From Oscillatoria princeps RMCB-10 (GTDB lineage Bacteria; Cyanobacteriota; Cyanobacteriia; Cyanobacteriales; Oscillatoriaceae), in assembly GCA_019359235.1 (NCBI GenBank), contig JAHHHT010000006.1, forward strand, positions 271,758 through 335,757: DNA of 64,000 nt, written 5' to 3'. Under the pieces are notes generated by a model. The model ran no database searches, had not been told where the DNA came from, and saw only the letters and a program-made list of their open reading frames with translations. The translations under genes were made by a program, and so were the position numbers. Shown one piece after another: positions 16,740-25,284 of the stretch (within the stretch, counting starts at the first letter, position 1; every line of letters starts with the position of its first letter).

Positions 16740-18806
16740 ATGCACGCAGCGAGCTGGCAAATCACCGGCAAACCACTGATCAGTTTCACCCTGGGCTTAA
16801 CTTGGCTGGCGTCATTCATCCCAGCAGCCACAGCCACCCCCCCCCGCACCCCCGACAAACAAGAAACCTGCGAAATCTTAGTGGTCGGTGGGGGGCTCGC
16901 CGGCGCAGCCACCGCCTACGAAGGCTTGCTTGCCGGTCGCACGGTTTGCATGACGGAAATCACTGACTGGGTGGGCGGTCAAATTTCATCCCAAGGAACC
17001 TCCGCCCTCGACGAACGCCCCACCCAGCGCCAGCTGCTATTCTACCCTCGCGGCTATCTGAAATTTCGAGAGCGAATTAAGGAGCGCTACGACCGGCTCA
17101 ATCCGGGCGCTTGTTGGGTGAGTGAGTCCTGTTTTCTCCCCTACGACGGTCACAAATTGCTGTTTGATATTTTGAAAGATGCCGCCAAAGAGGGCAAAGG
17201 CAAGCTGAAATGGTATCCTAATACTGTAGTAAAGGAAGTGGAAATTAGCCCCTCTGGGCAACAGATTGCCGGCGCGATTGCCATCCAGCACCAACCGGCG
17301 GCGGGCGCACCCCCTGTCAATACCGAAACGCTCTCTCAAACCATCGAAGACGCCTACCGCTACGAGAATTCGCGCCGGTTTGACAAAACGATTATCCGCT
17401 TTATGCCCTCACCCCCAACCCCTCTCCCAAAGGGGGAGAGGGGAGCAAACCCGAACTCTCCACCGTGGTACGTCGTGGACGCCACGGAAACCGGCGAACT
17501 CGTAGCCCTCGCTGACGTTCCCTACCGGCTGGGTATCGACCCTCGCTCCAGCTTGGAACCCTCCGCTTCCAGCGCCACCGCCGACCCCTACTGCACGCAG
17601 GGCTTCACCTATACCTTTGCGATGGAAGCCACGGCGGAACCCCAGCAGCACAAAATGCCAAGTTTCTATCCTGAATATTCGCCCTACTACAGCTACGAAT
17701 TGCAGCGGCTGGCTAGTTTTCCGCTGGTTTTCACCTACCGGCGCATTTGGAGTGTGAAGCCGGATGAAAAACTGTCGCCAGACCCAAAAAAGAACCCTGT
17801 CTATCCGGGCGACATCTCCATGCAAAACTGGACGTGGGGCAACGACTACCGGCCAGGAACTGAGGCAGATAACCTAATTTACTCCCGCGAGCAACTGCAA
17901 GCAACCGGCCAGCTGCAGCCCGGAGGCTGGATGGGGGGACTGCGGGTGGAAAGCTTGCGCAAAGCTGAAGAAAAGGCGCTCGGCTATTTTCACTGGCTCG
18001 TCGCCGGCACGACAGATTCCCAGCTGGGTGATGGCGTCAAAAAACCGCAACCCAACAACCGCTTTCTGGCTGGGTTCGACACGCCGATGGGAACGGCGCA
18101 CGGACTGTCTAAATACCCGTATATGCGAGAAGGACGCCGGATCGTTGGCCGGCCCTCATGGGGACAGCCTCAAGGGTTTATGGTGTGGGAAGTGGATATC
18201 TCTCGCAAAGACTTCCGGAAGGAGGAGGAGTGGTATCGCGCGAACCTGGAGCCTGACTTGTATCGCGGGTTGTGGGAGGGGCTTGCCGGTTTGGACGCCT
18301 TGAAGGTGATCACTGACAAGCAGCCGGTGGAGGACACCAAGCAGCGAACGCGCTCTACTATCTACCCCGATTCTGTGGGGATTGGGCACTACGCGATTGA
18401 CTTTCACCCCTGCATGGCGGCAAGCCCTCCGGAAGCTCCTGGCAATAAAGAGCGCGAGGGCGAGCGCCGGGGTGCCGGTACGGCGTATCCGTTCCAAATT
18501 CCCCTGCGGGCGATGATTCCCCAGAAAATTGACAATATGCTGGTTGCCGGTAAGAGTATTGCCACATCCCACATCGCCGCCGCCGCCTACCGGGTGCATT
18601 CTTTTGAGTGGTCCGCCGGCGCTGCAGCCGGCACTGCGGCGGCTTTTGCTTTGGAAACCGGGATAATGCCTTACCAGATGGTGCAGTCATTTCCTGTCTC
18701 AGATCCGGCGCTGCTCGCGCTGCAGCAGCGCCTGCAAAGTAATGGCAATCCGGTTGCTTTTCCCAATACTTCGATTTTCAATCAATCTTGGGACAGCTGG
18801 AAATAA
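16740..18806 (+). CDS. Exported FAD-dependent oxidoreductase
   Basis: ATG 16740 (MHAASWQITGKPLISFTLGL) gives a 688-residue protein with a convincing signal peptide ending near ATATPP. ATG 16650 is also in frame and would add 30 residues. A Rossmann FAD-binding site follows (ILVVGGGLAGAATAYEGLLA, with a TE about twenty residues on). The C-terminus carries the second flavin motif (NMLVAGKSIATSHIAAAAYR, then VHSFEWSAGAAAGTAAAFAL), typical of FAD_oxidored-family proteins related to tetracycline-degrading or xanthan-lyase-linked oxidoreductases. The substrate is unknown. At 17406-17445 an intergenic-type repeat is inserted in frame, adding PSPPTPLPKGERGAN. The gene stands alone. Confidence 0.85.
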   Translation: MHAASWQITGKPLISFTLGLTWLASFIPAATATPPRTPDKQETCEILVVGGGLAGAATAYEGLLAGRTVCMTEITDWVGGQISSQGTSALDERPTQRQLLFYPRGYLKFRERIKERYDRLNPGACWVSESCFLPYDGHKLLFDILKDAAKEGKGKLKWYPNTVVKEVEISPSGQQIAGAIAIQHQPAAGAPPVNTETLSQTIEDAYRYENSRRFDKTIIRFMPSPPTPLPKGERGANPNSPPWYVVDATETGELVALADVPYRLGIDPRSSLEPSASSATADPYCTQGFTYTFAMEATAEPQQHKMPSFYPEYSPYYSYELQRLASFPLVFTYRRIWSVKPDEKLSPDPKKNPVYPGDISMQNWTWGNDYRPGTEADNLIYSREQLQATGQLQPGGWMGGLRVESLRKAEEKALGYFHWLVAGTTDSQLGDGVKKPQPNNRFLAGFDTPMGTAHGLSKYPYMREGRRIVGRPSWGQPQGFMVWEVDISRKDFRKEEEWYRANLEPDLYRGLWEGLAGLDALKVITDKQPVEDTKQRTRSTIYPDSVGIGHYAIDFHPCMAASPPEAPGNKEREGERRGAGTAYPFQIPLRAMIPQKIDNMLVAGKSIATSHIAAAAYRVHSFEWSAGAAAGTAAAFALETGIMPYQMVQSFPVSDPALLALQQRLQSNGNPVAFPNTSIFNQSWDSWK
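17406..17445 (+). repeat. Intergenic-type repeat inside a coding region
   Basis: CCCTCACCCCCAACCCCTCT followed by CCCAAAGGGGGAGAGGGGAG is a palindromic repeat normally found between cyanobacterial genes. Here it is in frame within the FAD oxidoreductase gene and encodes a Pro/Gly/Lys-rich loop between residues ~222 and ~236 of the protein started at 16740. Confidence 0.8.
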
Positions 18807-18830
18807 CTGAGCCTGCCGGTGAAAGTTTCC

Positions 18831-18863
18831 AGAAACCCGGTTTCTTAAAGAAACCGGGTTTCT
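18831..18863. repeat. AGAAACCCGGTTTCT palindrome
   Basis: This is a perfect 15-bp stem (AGAAACCCGGTTTCT/AGAAACCGGGTTTCT) with a TAA loop, 24 nt after the FAD oxidoreductase stop. A GCGTTCCGC...ACGCACCCTAC repeat remnant follows at 18935-18963. Confidence 0.85.
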
Positions 18864-19046
18864 GAACCCTTTGCAGTCAGGACTTTAGTCCTCTGACGCT
18901 GGTGGGGTGAGGAGCTGAAGTGAAATTCCCCCGCAGCGTTCCGCAAAGCGTCACGCACCCTACTTTTCTTAAGTAAAATTTAAGGAACAGATCGCCAGGG
19001 GCAGGCTAGATTGGAATAGATAAAGCTGGTAAGGAATGGCTGCAAG

Positions 19047-20522
19047 ATGCTGCAAGCTGAACAAGTTTTTCAGGGGCGCTATCAACTCCACCGGCAGTTG
19101 GGACAGAATGCCGGTCGTCAAACTTGGCTGGCGGATGACATTGTATCACACCAGCCGGTGATTGTCAAGCTTCTGGCTTTTAGCCCGCAAATGCAGTGGG
19201 AGGAGTTGAAGCTGTTTGAGCGGGAAGCTCAAGTCCTCAAACAGCTTTCCCATCCCAGGATTCCCCACTATCGGGATTATTTTTCGGTGGACAAGCACGC
19301 CGGCAGTGGGCTGTGCTGGTTTGGGCTGGTGCAGGATTATATTGCCGGTGAATCCCTGCAACAGCTATTAGACACCGGCAAGCACTTCACGGAAGTCCAG
19401 GTTCGCTCAATTGCCACCGGCATTTTGGAAATCCTGACTTATCTGCACGAGTTGAACCCGCCGGTGCTGCACCGCGACATTAAACCCAGCAACCTGATTT
19501 GGGGAGAGGGCGAGCAAGTCTATCTGGTTGATTTTGGTGCGGTGCAAGACCCAGTAGCAATGGAGGGAGCCACTTTTACTGTTGTGGGAACAGCCGGTTA
19601 CGCGCCGGTGGAGCAATTTTGGGGACGCGCCGTGCCGGCATCCGACCTTTACGCGCTGGGAGCCACCCTTATCCACCTGCTCACCGGCACCCCACCGGTA
19701 GATTTGCCGCAGAAGAATTTGCGCATTGAATTTAGGGACAGGGTGAGCGTCAATCCCAATTTTGTCCGCTGGATTGAAGACCTGACAGAGCCAGACCTCA
19801 AGCGGCGATTCAGCAGTGCCCGACAGGCGCTTGAGTACCTGAAAGCCGGTTGTAAAAGCCGCCAGATGCCAACAATCCCCAAGCCTGCCGGCAGCCGCGT
19901 TCAGCTGAGCAAGTCTGCGAGTCATTTGAGGATTGTAATTCCCCCGCAGAGGATATTGATAGGAGGCGTATTTAGGATATTTTGGAGAGGGATGCTGTTG
20001 GCATGCTTGCTGCTATGGCAGTTATTTATAGGTCTGCTGATAGTGAGTATAGCAATAATAGGGGTACTGTTGCTAGGAATACCGGTGCTATTTAGGACGA
20101 TAGTGGCTTTTTATGTGTTCGTGACATCGCTGAATATTTCTTTTTTTATAACCGAGATAATTTGGGTTTTTATTGGAATTGGGTTTTTGGTTGGGCTGTG
20201 TCAGTTATGGATATCTATGAACAAAGAGTTGGGGAGAGTGCTAGATGACTTGCAGCATGTGCGGCGGCTGCATTATTTTCAGGAACAGTGCCTTGATTTC
20301 GAGAGAAGCTCATTGGAATTTCACAACCATACTTTGGTATTTAGCAGTGGCCATGATCAGCTGATAGTGCGGACTTCAAAAATTAAGAGTGTTAAAAACA
20401 TTCCGGCACACGGGGTAACTATTGATAACGGCAGTAAGCTATATTCATTTGGTCAGAACTTGACTGACGCCGAACGCAACTGGTTAGTAGGAGAGATAGA
20501 AAATTGGCTTTCTGAAGGATGA
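19047..20522 (+). CDS. Membrane serine/threonine protein kinase
   Basis: This is a 491-residue protein. Residues 10-270 are a Hanks-type kinase domain with Lys41 (PVIVKLL), catalytic HRDIKPSN (Asp144) and DFG Asp162. Residues ~300-395 hold three or four hydrophobic membrane segments. A C-terminal cytosolic domain ends YSFGQNLTDAERNWLVGEIE, a module shared with the kinase at 35838. The classical glycine-rich loop is replaced by LGQNAGRQTWLA, common to this cyanobacterial subfamily. Start ATG 19047 follows AAGGA. It is the first of a tandem pair, with a 126-nt spacer to the next kinase. The target is unknown. Confidence 0.92.
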   Translation: MLQAEQVFQGRYQLHRQLGQNAGRQTWLADDIVSHQPVIVKLLAFSPQMQWEELKLFEREAQVLKQLSHPRIPHYRDYFSVDKHAGSGLCWFGLVQDYIAGESLQQLLDTGKHFTEVQVRSIATGILEILTYLHELNPPVLHRDIKPSNLIWGEGEQVYLVDFGAVQDPVAMEGATFTVVGTAGYAPVEQFWGRAVPASDLYALGATLIHLLTGTPPVDLPQKNLRIEFRDRVSVNPNFVRWIEDLTEPDLKRRFSSARQALEYLKAGCKSRQMPTIPKPAGSRVQLSKSASHLRIVIPPQRILIGGVFRIFWRGMLLACLLLWQLFIGLLIVSIAIIGVLLLGIPVLFRTIVAFYVFVTSLNISFFITEIIWVFIGIGFLVGLCQLWISMNKELGRVLDDLQHVRRLHYFQEQCLDFERSSLEFHNHTLVFSSGHDQLIVRTSKIKSVKNIPAHGVTIDNGSKLYSFGQNLTDAERNWLVGEIENWLSEG

Positions 20523-20594
20523 GTGACCGTGAGCCGGAGCCTCACGGCTGGCATTCCCAGGCGGAGCCTGGAAGGGGAGTCGGCTCCTCTTGTA

Positions 20595-20616
20595 GAGACG
20601 CGATTTATCGCGTCTC
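20595..20616. repeat. GAGACGCGAT palindrome
   Basis: GAGACGCGAT and ATCGCGTCTC flank a TT loop. It lies between the two tandem kinase genes. Related palindromes occur at 33170 and 55104. Confidence 0.75.
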
Positions 20617-20648
20617 ATAACGGACAACTGACAAAGGAAAAATTAATC

Positions 20649-21716
20649 ATGCTGCAAACACAACAGGTATTAAACCAACGCTACCAACTCAAACAGCAAT
20701 TAGGGCAGAATGCCAGCCGGCAAACCTGGCTGGCAGACGATTTGGAAGCACATGAACAGGTAATTGTCAAGCTGCTGGCTTTTAGCCCCCAAATGCAGTG
20801 GGAAGAACTCAAGCTGTTTGAGCGGGAGGCGAAAGTCCTCCAACAGCTGAATCACCCCCGGATTCCCCGCTATCGGGATTATTTTTACCTGGATGAGCGA
20901 GAGGGTGAGGGTTTGCCCTGGTTTGGGTTAGTGCAGAACTATATTCCGGGCGAATCCCTGCGACAGCGGCTAGATAGGGGCGAACGCTTTACAAAAAACA
21001 AGGTGCGCTCAATTGGCATTCAAGTGCTGGAGATTTTGATTTACTTGCACGAACTCAGCCCGCCGGTGCTGCACCGCGACATCAAACCCAGCAATCTCAT
21101 ATGGGGAAGAGATGGCAAAATCTATCTGGTAGATTTTGGTGCTGTGCGAGACAAAGCCGCTGCAGAGGGCGTCACCTTTACCGTTGTGGGCACCGCCGGT
21201 TACGCGCCGATGGAGCAATTTTGGGGAAAAGCCGTACCGGCATCTGACCTCTACGCGCTAGGAGCCACCCTGATTCATTTGTTAACCGGTGTCGCACCGG
21301 CAGACTTGCCACAGAGTAATTTGCGCATTGAATTTAGCGACAAAGTTAGCCTAAATGTCGAGTTTTACTGCTGGATTGCAACCCTAGTAGAACCAGCCAT
21401 AGAAGAGCGATTCAGCACAGCCCGCCAAGCACTTGAGGCACTTATTATTATTGATAAGTACGGACATGAAAGCGAAAAATTATCTGAGACGAACAGAAAA
21501 GATATTAGTTTCGGGCGTCTGTTTTGCTTGTCTTTAATATCGGTGACTGTTGTAGGTTGTGTTTTTGTGTTTGCTTGGGCCTATAGTGAGTGGCTCGGTG
21601 ACTGCGACTCTTTCTTTGATGGCACGATGGATTTTGTCTCCTGCTGCGTGGAGCGAAAAGAAAAAACATTTGCTAAGTTTTGGAAGTCCGAGGACTGCGA
21701 GAGCAATCACTTATAA
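20649..21716 (+). CDS. Serine/threonine protein kinase, second tandem copy
   Basis: This is a 355-residue protein. ATG 20649 (MLQTQQVLNQRYQLKQQLGQ) is chosen because it aligns with the paralogue and follows AAAGGA. The open frame upstream to GTG 20523 is repeat DNA. The kinase domain is ~70% identical by eye to the preceding gene, with Lys in QVIVKLL, HRDIKPSN and DFG all intact. After the kinase there is one transmembrane segment (LFCLSLISVTVVGCVFVFAW) and a short Cys-rich tail (GDCDSFFDGTMDFVSCCVER). The C-terminal YSFGQ module of the first and third paralogues is missing, so this copy has a different extracytoplasmic or terminal sensor. Confidence 0.9.
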   Translation: MLQTQQVLNQRYQLKQQLGQNASRQTWLADDLEAHEQVIVKLLAFSPQMQWEELKLFEREAKVLQQLNHPRIPRYRDYFYLDEREGEGLPWFGLVQNYIPGESLRQRLDRGERFTKNKVRSIGIQVLEILIYLHELSPPVLHRDIKPSNLIWGRDGKIYLVDFGAVRDKAAAEGVTFTVVGTAGYAPMEQFWGKAVPASDLYALGATLIHLLTGVAPADLPQSNLRIEFSDKVSLNVEFYCWIATLVEPAIEERFSTARQALEALIIIDKYGHESEKLSETNRKDISFGRLFCLSLISVTVVGCVFVFAWAYSEWLGDCDSFFDGTMDFVSCCVERKEKTFAKFWKSEDCESNHL

Positions 21717-22288
21717 GCTATGGCGCATTAAATTTACACTATCCATCTCTATCTCTCGTTCCCAGCAGAGCCTGGGAACGCAATCTGGAGGATCTGACTT
21801 GGGGAGCATCCCGTTTTTGAAACTACCCTGGTGAGGGCGAAGCATGAGGATTATCAATTGCTGGTTTTGACCGAGAGATTATTCGCCCTCATGCGGAGCC
21901 CCTACATAATCGGGACGCTCACCTGACTTGAAAATAGTCTTGTAGTGCCGATGGCACCGTGCTCGCCCCGCCCATCCTGTGTGAGGCGAAGTCCCCCGGG
22001 AAAAATCTGCCGGCACCTCCAACCTATCAAAATAATGTCCTAGCCTGTGGCCACAATACCATAAAACTGGGCGAGTGCCCCTGTCAAACACCAGAAGCGC
22101 TAGTCCCGCTTTAACCGGCCAGTGCTGAGTCCAGACCGCCGGGGGCTATGACAGTCCTTGTGACAGTTGAGCGGGCCGAATCTGAGTTTTAACCGGCAGT
22201 GAACCGCCCTCACCCTTCTCTAGTCTAACCTTACACAACAAACAAATGCGTTGTTGCCACACACCTAAAATCTATAATTTTCTCAGTT
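21717..22288. other. Repeat-bearing intergenic region
   Basis: This region contains the hairpin CGTTCCCAG/CTGGGAACG at 21757-21780 and a partial inverted repeat pair, GAGGGCGAAGCATG (21834) and CGCCCTCATGCGG (21885). The open frames here are short and overlap the repeats. No gene is supported. The promoter of the Spy-like gene should lie in 22200-22280. Confidence 0.45.
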
Positions 22289-22723
22289 ATGAAGACGATG
22301 AAAGCTTTGTCCTTCTTGCCGGGAGCTCTTGCTTTGATGCTAGCCGCTTCTCCCATCATTCCCGCATTTACCAATCCGGCTTTTGCTGGCCCGGGCGGGA
22401 TGGGTGAGCGGGGAATGAAATTCAATCAACTGAACTTGACCGAGGCCCAGCAGGCACAAATGAAGCAAATTCACGACGCCGCTCGGCAGCAAATGGATGC
22501 TATTCTCACGGACGAGCAGAAGGCACAAATGCAGGCGGCTCGCGATCAGCGGCAAAGGCCCAACCTTAATCTGACTGAAGAGCAAAAAGCAAAAATGAAA
22601 GCGATTCGGGAAAATACTCAGAGCCAGATGGAAGCCCTTTTGACTGCTGAGCAAAAACAAAAGCTTGAGCAATTGCGCCAGCAATGGCGCGAACGCCGGC
22701 AGCAGCAACAGCAATCTAACTAG
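22289..22723 (+). CDS. Spy/LTXXQ-like periplasmic protein
   Basis: This is a 144-residue exported protein. Residues 1-33 are a signal peptide (KALSFLPGALALMLAASPII...NPAFA). The mature part is almost all helix and rich in Gln, Lys and Arg, with three LTEAQ/LTEEQ/LTAEQ motifs (LNLTEAQQAQMKQIHDAA, LNLTEEQKAKMKAI, LLTAEQKQKLEQL). This is the pattern of the Spy/CpxP family of periplasmic chaperones and stress sensors. An internal duplication of the helical hairpin is visible. It stands alone upstream of a triple repeat. Confidence 0.85.
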   Translation: MKTMKALSFLPGALALMLAASPIIPAFTNPAFAGPGGMGERGMKFNQLNLTEAQQAQMKQIHDAARQQMDAILTDEQKAQMQAARDQRQRPNLNLTEEQKAKMKAIRENTQSQMEALLTAEQKQKLEQLRQQWRERRQQQQQSN

Positions 22724-22733
22724 GGCTACAAAA

Positions 22734-22871
22734 GTAGGGTGGGTTAGGCGTCAGCCGTAACCCACCGGCAAAAACTAGCAAAAAGTAGGGTGGGTTAGGC
22801 GTCAGCCGTAACCCACCGGCAAAAAGTAGCAAAAAGTAGGGTGGGTTAGGCGTCAGCCGTAACCCACCGGC
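22734..22871. repeat. Tandem repeat, 3 x 51 bp
   Basis: Three copies starting at 22734, 22785 and 22836 carry GTAGGGTGGGTTAGGCGTCA then GCCGTAACCCACCGGC. Each unit is self-complementary (GTGGGTTA/TAACCCAC). It is a common cyanobacterial dispersed repeat placed just after the Spy-like gene. Confidence 0.85.
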
Positions 22872-22920
22872 CCAGCTCGTAAATTTCAAAAATTTTTTAC
22901 CCTTTTCATGGGCAGAGATA

Positions 22921-23025
22921 TATAGCGCCTCTAAACCATTCGTGTAAATTTCAGAACCCCGGTGTCTTAAAGACACCGGGGTTCTAGGCCCCCAGCAGTT
23001 GCGCGAATCATTTAGACCTGCTATA
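22921..23025. mobile_element. MITE-like element with palindromic core
   Basis: The ends TATAGCGCCTCTAAACCATT (22921) and the complement of GCGCGAATCATTTAGACCTG+CTATA (to 23025) form ~25-bp imperfect inverted repeats. The core is a perfect 15-bp hairpin, AGAACCCCGGTGTCT-TAA-AGACACCGGGGTTCT (22953-22985). The same design is seen at 54309-54405. Confidence 0.7.
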
Positions 23026-23066
23026 TTTCTAAGCTGTTAAGCTTTTAATCTGTTTGTTAGAAAAAA

Positions 23067-23213
23067 GAGGCAGAGCCTCCTGAGCAGCGTTCCCAGGCAG
23101 TAGGGGCGGGCCCCCGTGCCCGCCCCGGAACGAGGAGGTAAAAGGAGGCAGAGCCTCCTGAGCAGCGTTCCCAGGCAGTAGGGGCGGGCCCCCGTGCCCG
23201 CCCCGGAACGAGG
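23067..23213. repeat. Tandem repeat, 2 x 78 bp
   Basis: Copies start at 23067 and 23145 with GAGGCAGAGCCTCCTGAGCA, then GCGTTCCCAGGCAG and GGGGCGGGCCCCCGTGCCCG. They lie immediately downstream of the ABC ATPase stop codon. Confidence 0.85.
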
Positions 23214-23230
23214 GGAAATAATTTCTCCTT

Positions 23231-23902
23231 CTAAGCAATCACCAAGCCATCTTTGACGTGAATCGTGCGGCGAGTTTTGGCGGCAATATCGGGCTCGTGC
23301 GTGACGATAACGATCGTGATGCCTTGACGGTTTAGCTCACTCAGTAAATCCATCACTTCCTCAGAAGTTTGCGTGTCTAGCGCTCCAGTCGGTTCGTCTG
23401 CCAGAACAAGAGCGGGACGGTTGACGAGAGCGCGGGCGACCGCAACTCGTTGCTGCTGTCCGCCAGAAAGCTGACTGGGACGATTTAATAACCGCTCTGC
23501 CAAACCGACGCGAGTCAGCGCTTCCTCTGCGCGGCGGCGGCGCTCAGACTTGGGAATGCCGGCGTAAACCATCGGGAGCATCACATTTTCCAGTGCGGTA
23601 GCGCGGGGGAGCAAATTGAACTGCTGAAACACAAAACCAATCTGCTGATTCCGAATATACGCTAACTCATCGTCACTCAGCGCAGTCAGGTTTCTGCCGT
23701 CCAGAATGTAGTGCCCACTTGTGGCACGGTCGAGACAGCCAATGATGTTCATTAGCGTGGACTTGCCAGAACCCGACGCGCCCATAATGGCGATATACTC
23801 GCCCTCTTCAATATTGAGATTAATTCCCTTGAGAACGGGGACTTCCATTTCGCCGAGACGATAGTTTTTGGTAATCTCTTCCATCCAGATCGTAGTTGCC
23901 AT
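23231..23902 (-). CDS. MacB-like ABC transporter ATP-binding protein
   Basis: This is a 223-residue ATPase subunit. Walker [11 protein letters not shown]-loop [18 protein letters not shown], signature [15 protein letters not shown], Walker [13 protein letters not shown] and H-loop IVIVTHEPD are all present. Sequence and length fit the MacB/LolD/FtsE type, which powers periplasm-facing export. It is the last gene of an operon with the MacB-type permease and the MacA-type fusion protein, 109 nt after the permease stop. A free-standing ATPase (not fused to the permease) is usual in cyanobacteria. Confidence 0.95.
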   Translation of the reverse strand: MATTIWMEEITKNYRLGEMEVPVLKGINLNIEEGEYIAIMGASGSGKSTLMNIIGCLDRATSGHYILDGRNLTALSDDELAYIRNQQIGFVFQQFNLLPRATALENVMLPMVYAGIPKSERRRRAEEALTRVGLAERLLNRPSQLSGGQQQRVAVARALVNRPALVLADEPTGALDTQTSEEVMDLLSELNRQGITIVIVTHEPDIAAKTRRTIHVKDGLVIA

Positions 23903-24011
23903 ACTCCGCTCCTAATTTCTGCGTTTTAAAAGTCCAAGGGAGGCGGACTTCGTTTGTGGCAGTGAATTTCAATCGCCAGGGGGGATCTGCAAAAACGGGA
24001 CGCTCCCCCCT

Positions 24012-25277
24012 TTAATCGCTGCGCAATGCCGCGATCGGATCGAGCCGTGACGCATTCCGAGCGGGGATGACTCCAGCAATCAGTCCAACGCTCAAGGCGA
24101 GGGCAAGACCGGCGAACACTGACCACAGGGAGACGACAAAGGGAAAACTAAATGCCTGAGAAGCTGCAAAAGCCAGACCGACACCGATAGCGACGCCGAG
24201 CGCCCCTCCCAGAACAGACACCAAAATCGCTTCGCTCAGAAATTGACTCATAATAGCGCTGTTCGTCGCTCCTATAGCTTTGCGGATGCCGATTTCGCGG
24301 GTGCGCTCCACAACAGAGACCAGCATGATGTTGGCAATGCCGATGCCTCCAACAACCAGAGAAATGCCGGCAATCGCGCCCACGAGAACCGTGAACATTC
24401 CCACCACGCTGCTGAAGGTGTTGATGATGTCAATCTGATTGCTGAGGCGAAAGTCGTCCGGTTTAGGCGGCACAATGTTGTGGCGAATTCGCAGCAAGTT
24501 AGTTACCTGAAACTGCGCGGCTTCCAGCTGTATCTGGTCTTTGGCTTTCAGCCAAAATCCATTAATTGACGTGCCAGTAAGAGAGTTGTTGCCCACTATC
24601 CGGGAAGACATATTGGTCAGGGGAATGTAAACCCGGTCGTCCTGATCCTGTCCGCCAACAGAGCCTTTGGACTCCATGACGCCAATCACGGTGTAGCGTC
24701 CGTTCTGAATCCGGATGCTGGCACCCACCGCCGGCTCTCCCGCAGCGAACAAGTCACTGTAGACTTTACTGCCCAACAGCACAACAGGTTCTGCATTATC
24801 CAGATCGTCCTGGGTGAAAAACTGCCCTTCTTGGGGGTAAATTTCTTTCACAGTGGGGTAGTTCAGGTCAACCCCCAGGATGAAGGTGGAGGTATTGTTA
24901 TCGCCATACACCACCTGTCCATTTCTCTGCAAATAGGCAGTCACCGCTTCCGCCGCCGGCACCTGTTTGGCGACCGCTCGCGCATCTTCCCAAGTCAGCG
25001 TGGATGCCGAACCAAATCCCTGACCGATGCCGCCAGCACGCGCTGTTCCTGCCAGCACTAGCATAACATTTGTTCCCAGGGACTGGATCTGTTGCTCGGT
25101 TGCCTTTTGCACTCCCTGCCCAACTGATGTTACGGTAATCACAGAGGCAATGCCGACAATCACTCCCAGCATCGTCAGGCTCGTGCGCAGGCGATTGCTC
25201 CACAGCGCTTCCACGGCCATTGTCACCACTTCCAGCAGGGAAATCTTCACGGGACGAATGCGATTTAACTTTCCCAT
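24012..25277 (-). CDS. MacB-like ABC transporter permease
   Basis: This is a 421-residue permease. ATG 25277 (MGKLNRIRPVKISLLEVVTM) sits 7 nt after the fusion-protein stop; an earlier in-frame start would overlap that gene. A first transmembrane helix follows the LRTSLTMLGVIVGIASVITV motif, then a large periplasmic MacB-PCD domain (~70-290). Three C-terminal helices (MFTVLVGAIAGISLVVGGIG, ILVSVLGGALGVAIGVGLAF, SVFAGLALALSVGLIAGVIP) carry the FtsX motif, with ERTREIGIRKAIGA between them. It should couple ATP hydrolysis to export through the fusion protein and an outer-membrane TolC partner that is not in this window. Confidence 0.94.
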   Translation of the reverse strand: MGKLNRIRPVKISLLEVVTMAVEALWSNRLRTSLTMLGVIVGIASVITVTSVGQGVQKATEQQIQSLGTNVMLVLAGTARAGGIGQGFGSASTLTWEDARAVAKQVPAAEAVTAYLQRNGQVVYGDNNTSTFILGVDLNYPTVKEIYPQEGQFFTQDDLDNAEPVVLLGSKVYSDLFAAGEPAVGASIRIQNGRYTVIGVMESKGSVGGQDQDDRVYIPLTNMSSRIVGNNSLTGTSINGFWLKAKDQIQLEAAQFQVTNLLRIRHNIVPPKPDDFRLSNQIDIINTFSSVVGMFTVLVGAIAGISLVVGGIGIANIMLVSVVERTREIGIRKAIGATNSAIMSQFLSEAILVSVLGGALGVAIGVGLAFAASQAFSFPFVVSLWSVFAGLALALSVGLIAGVIPARNASRLDPIAALRSD

Positions 25278-25284
25278 AATTCCC

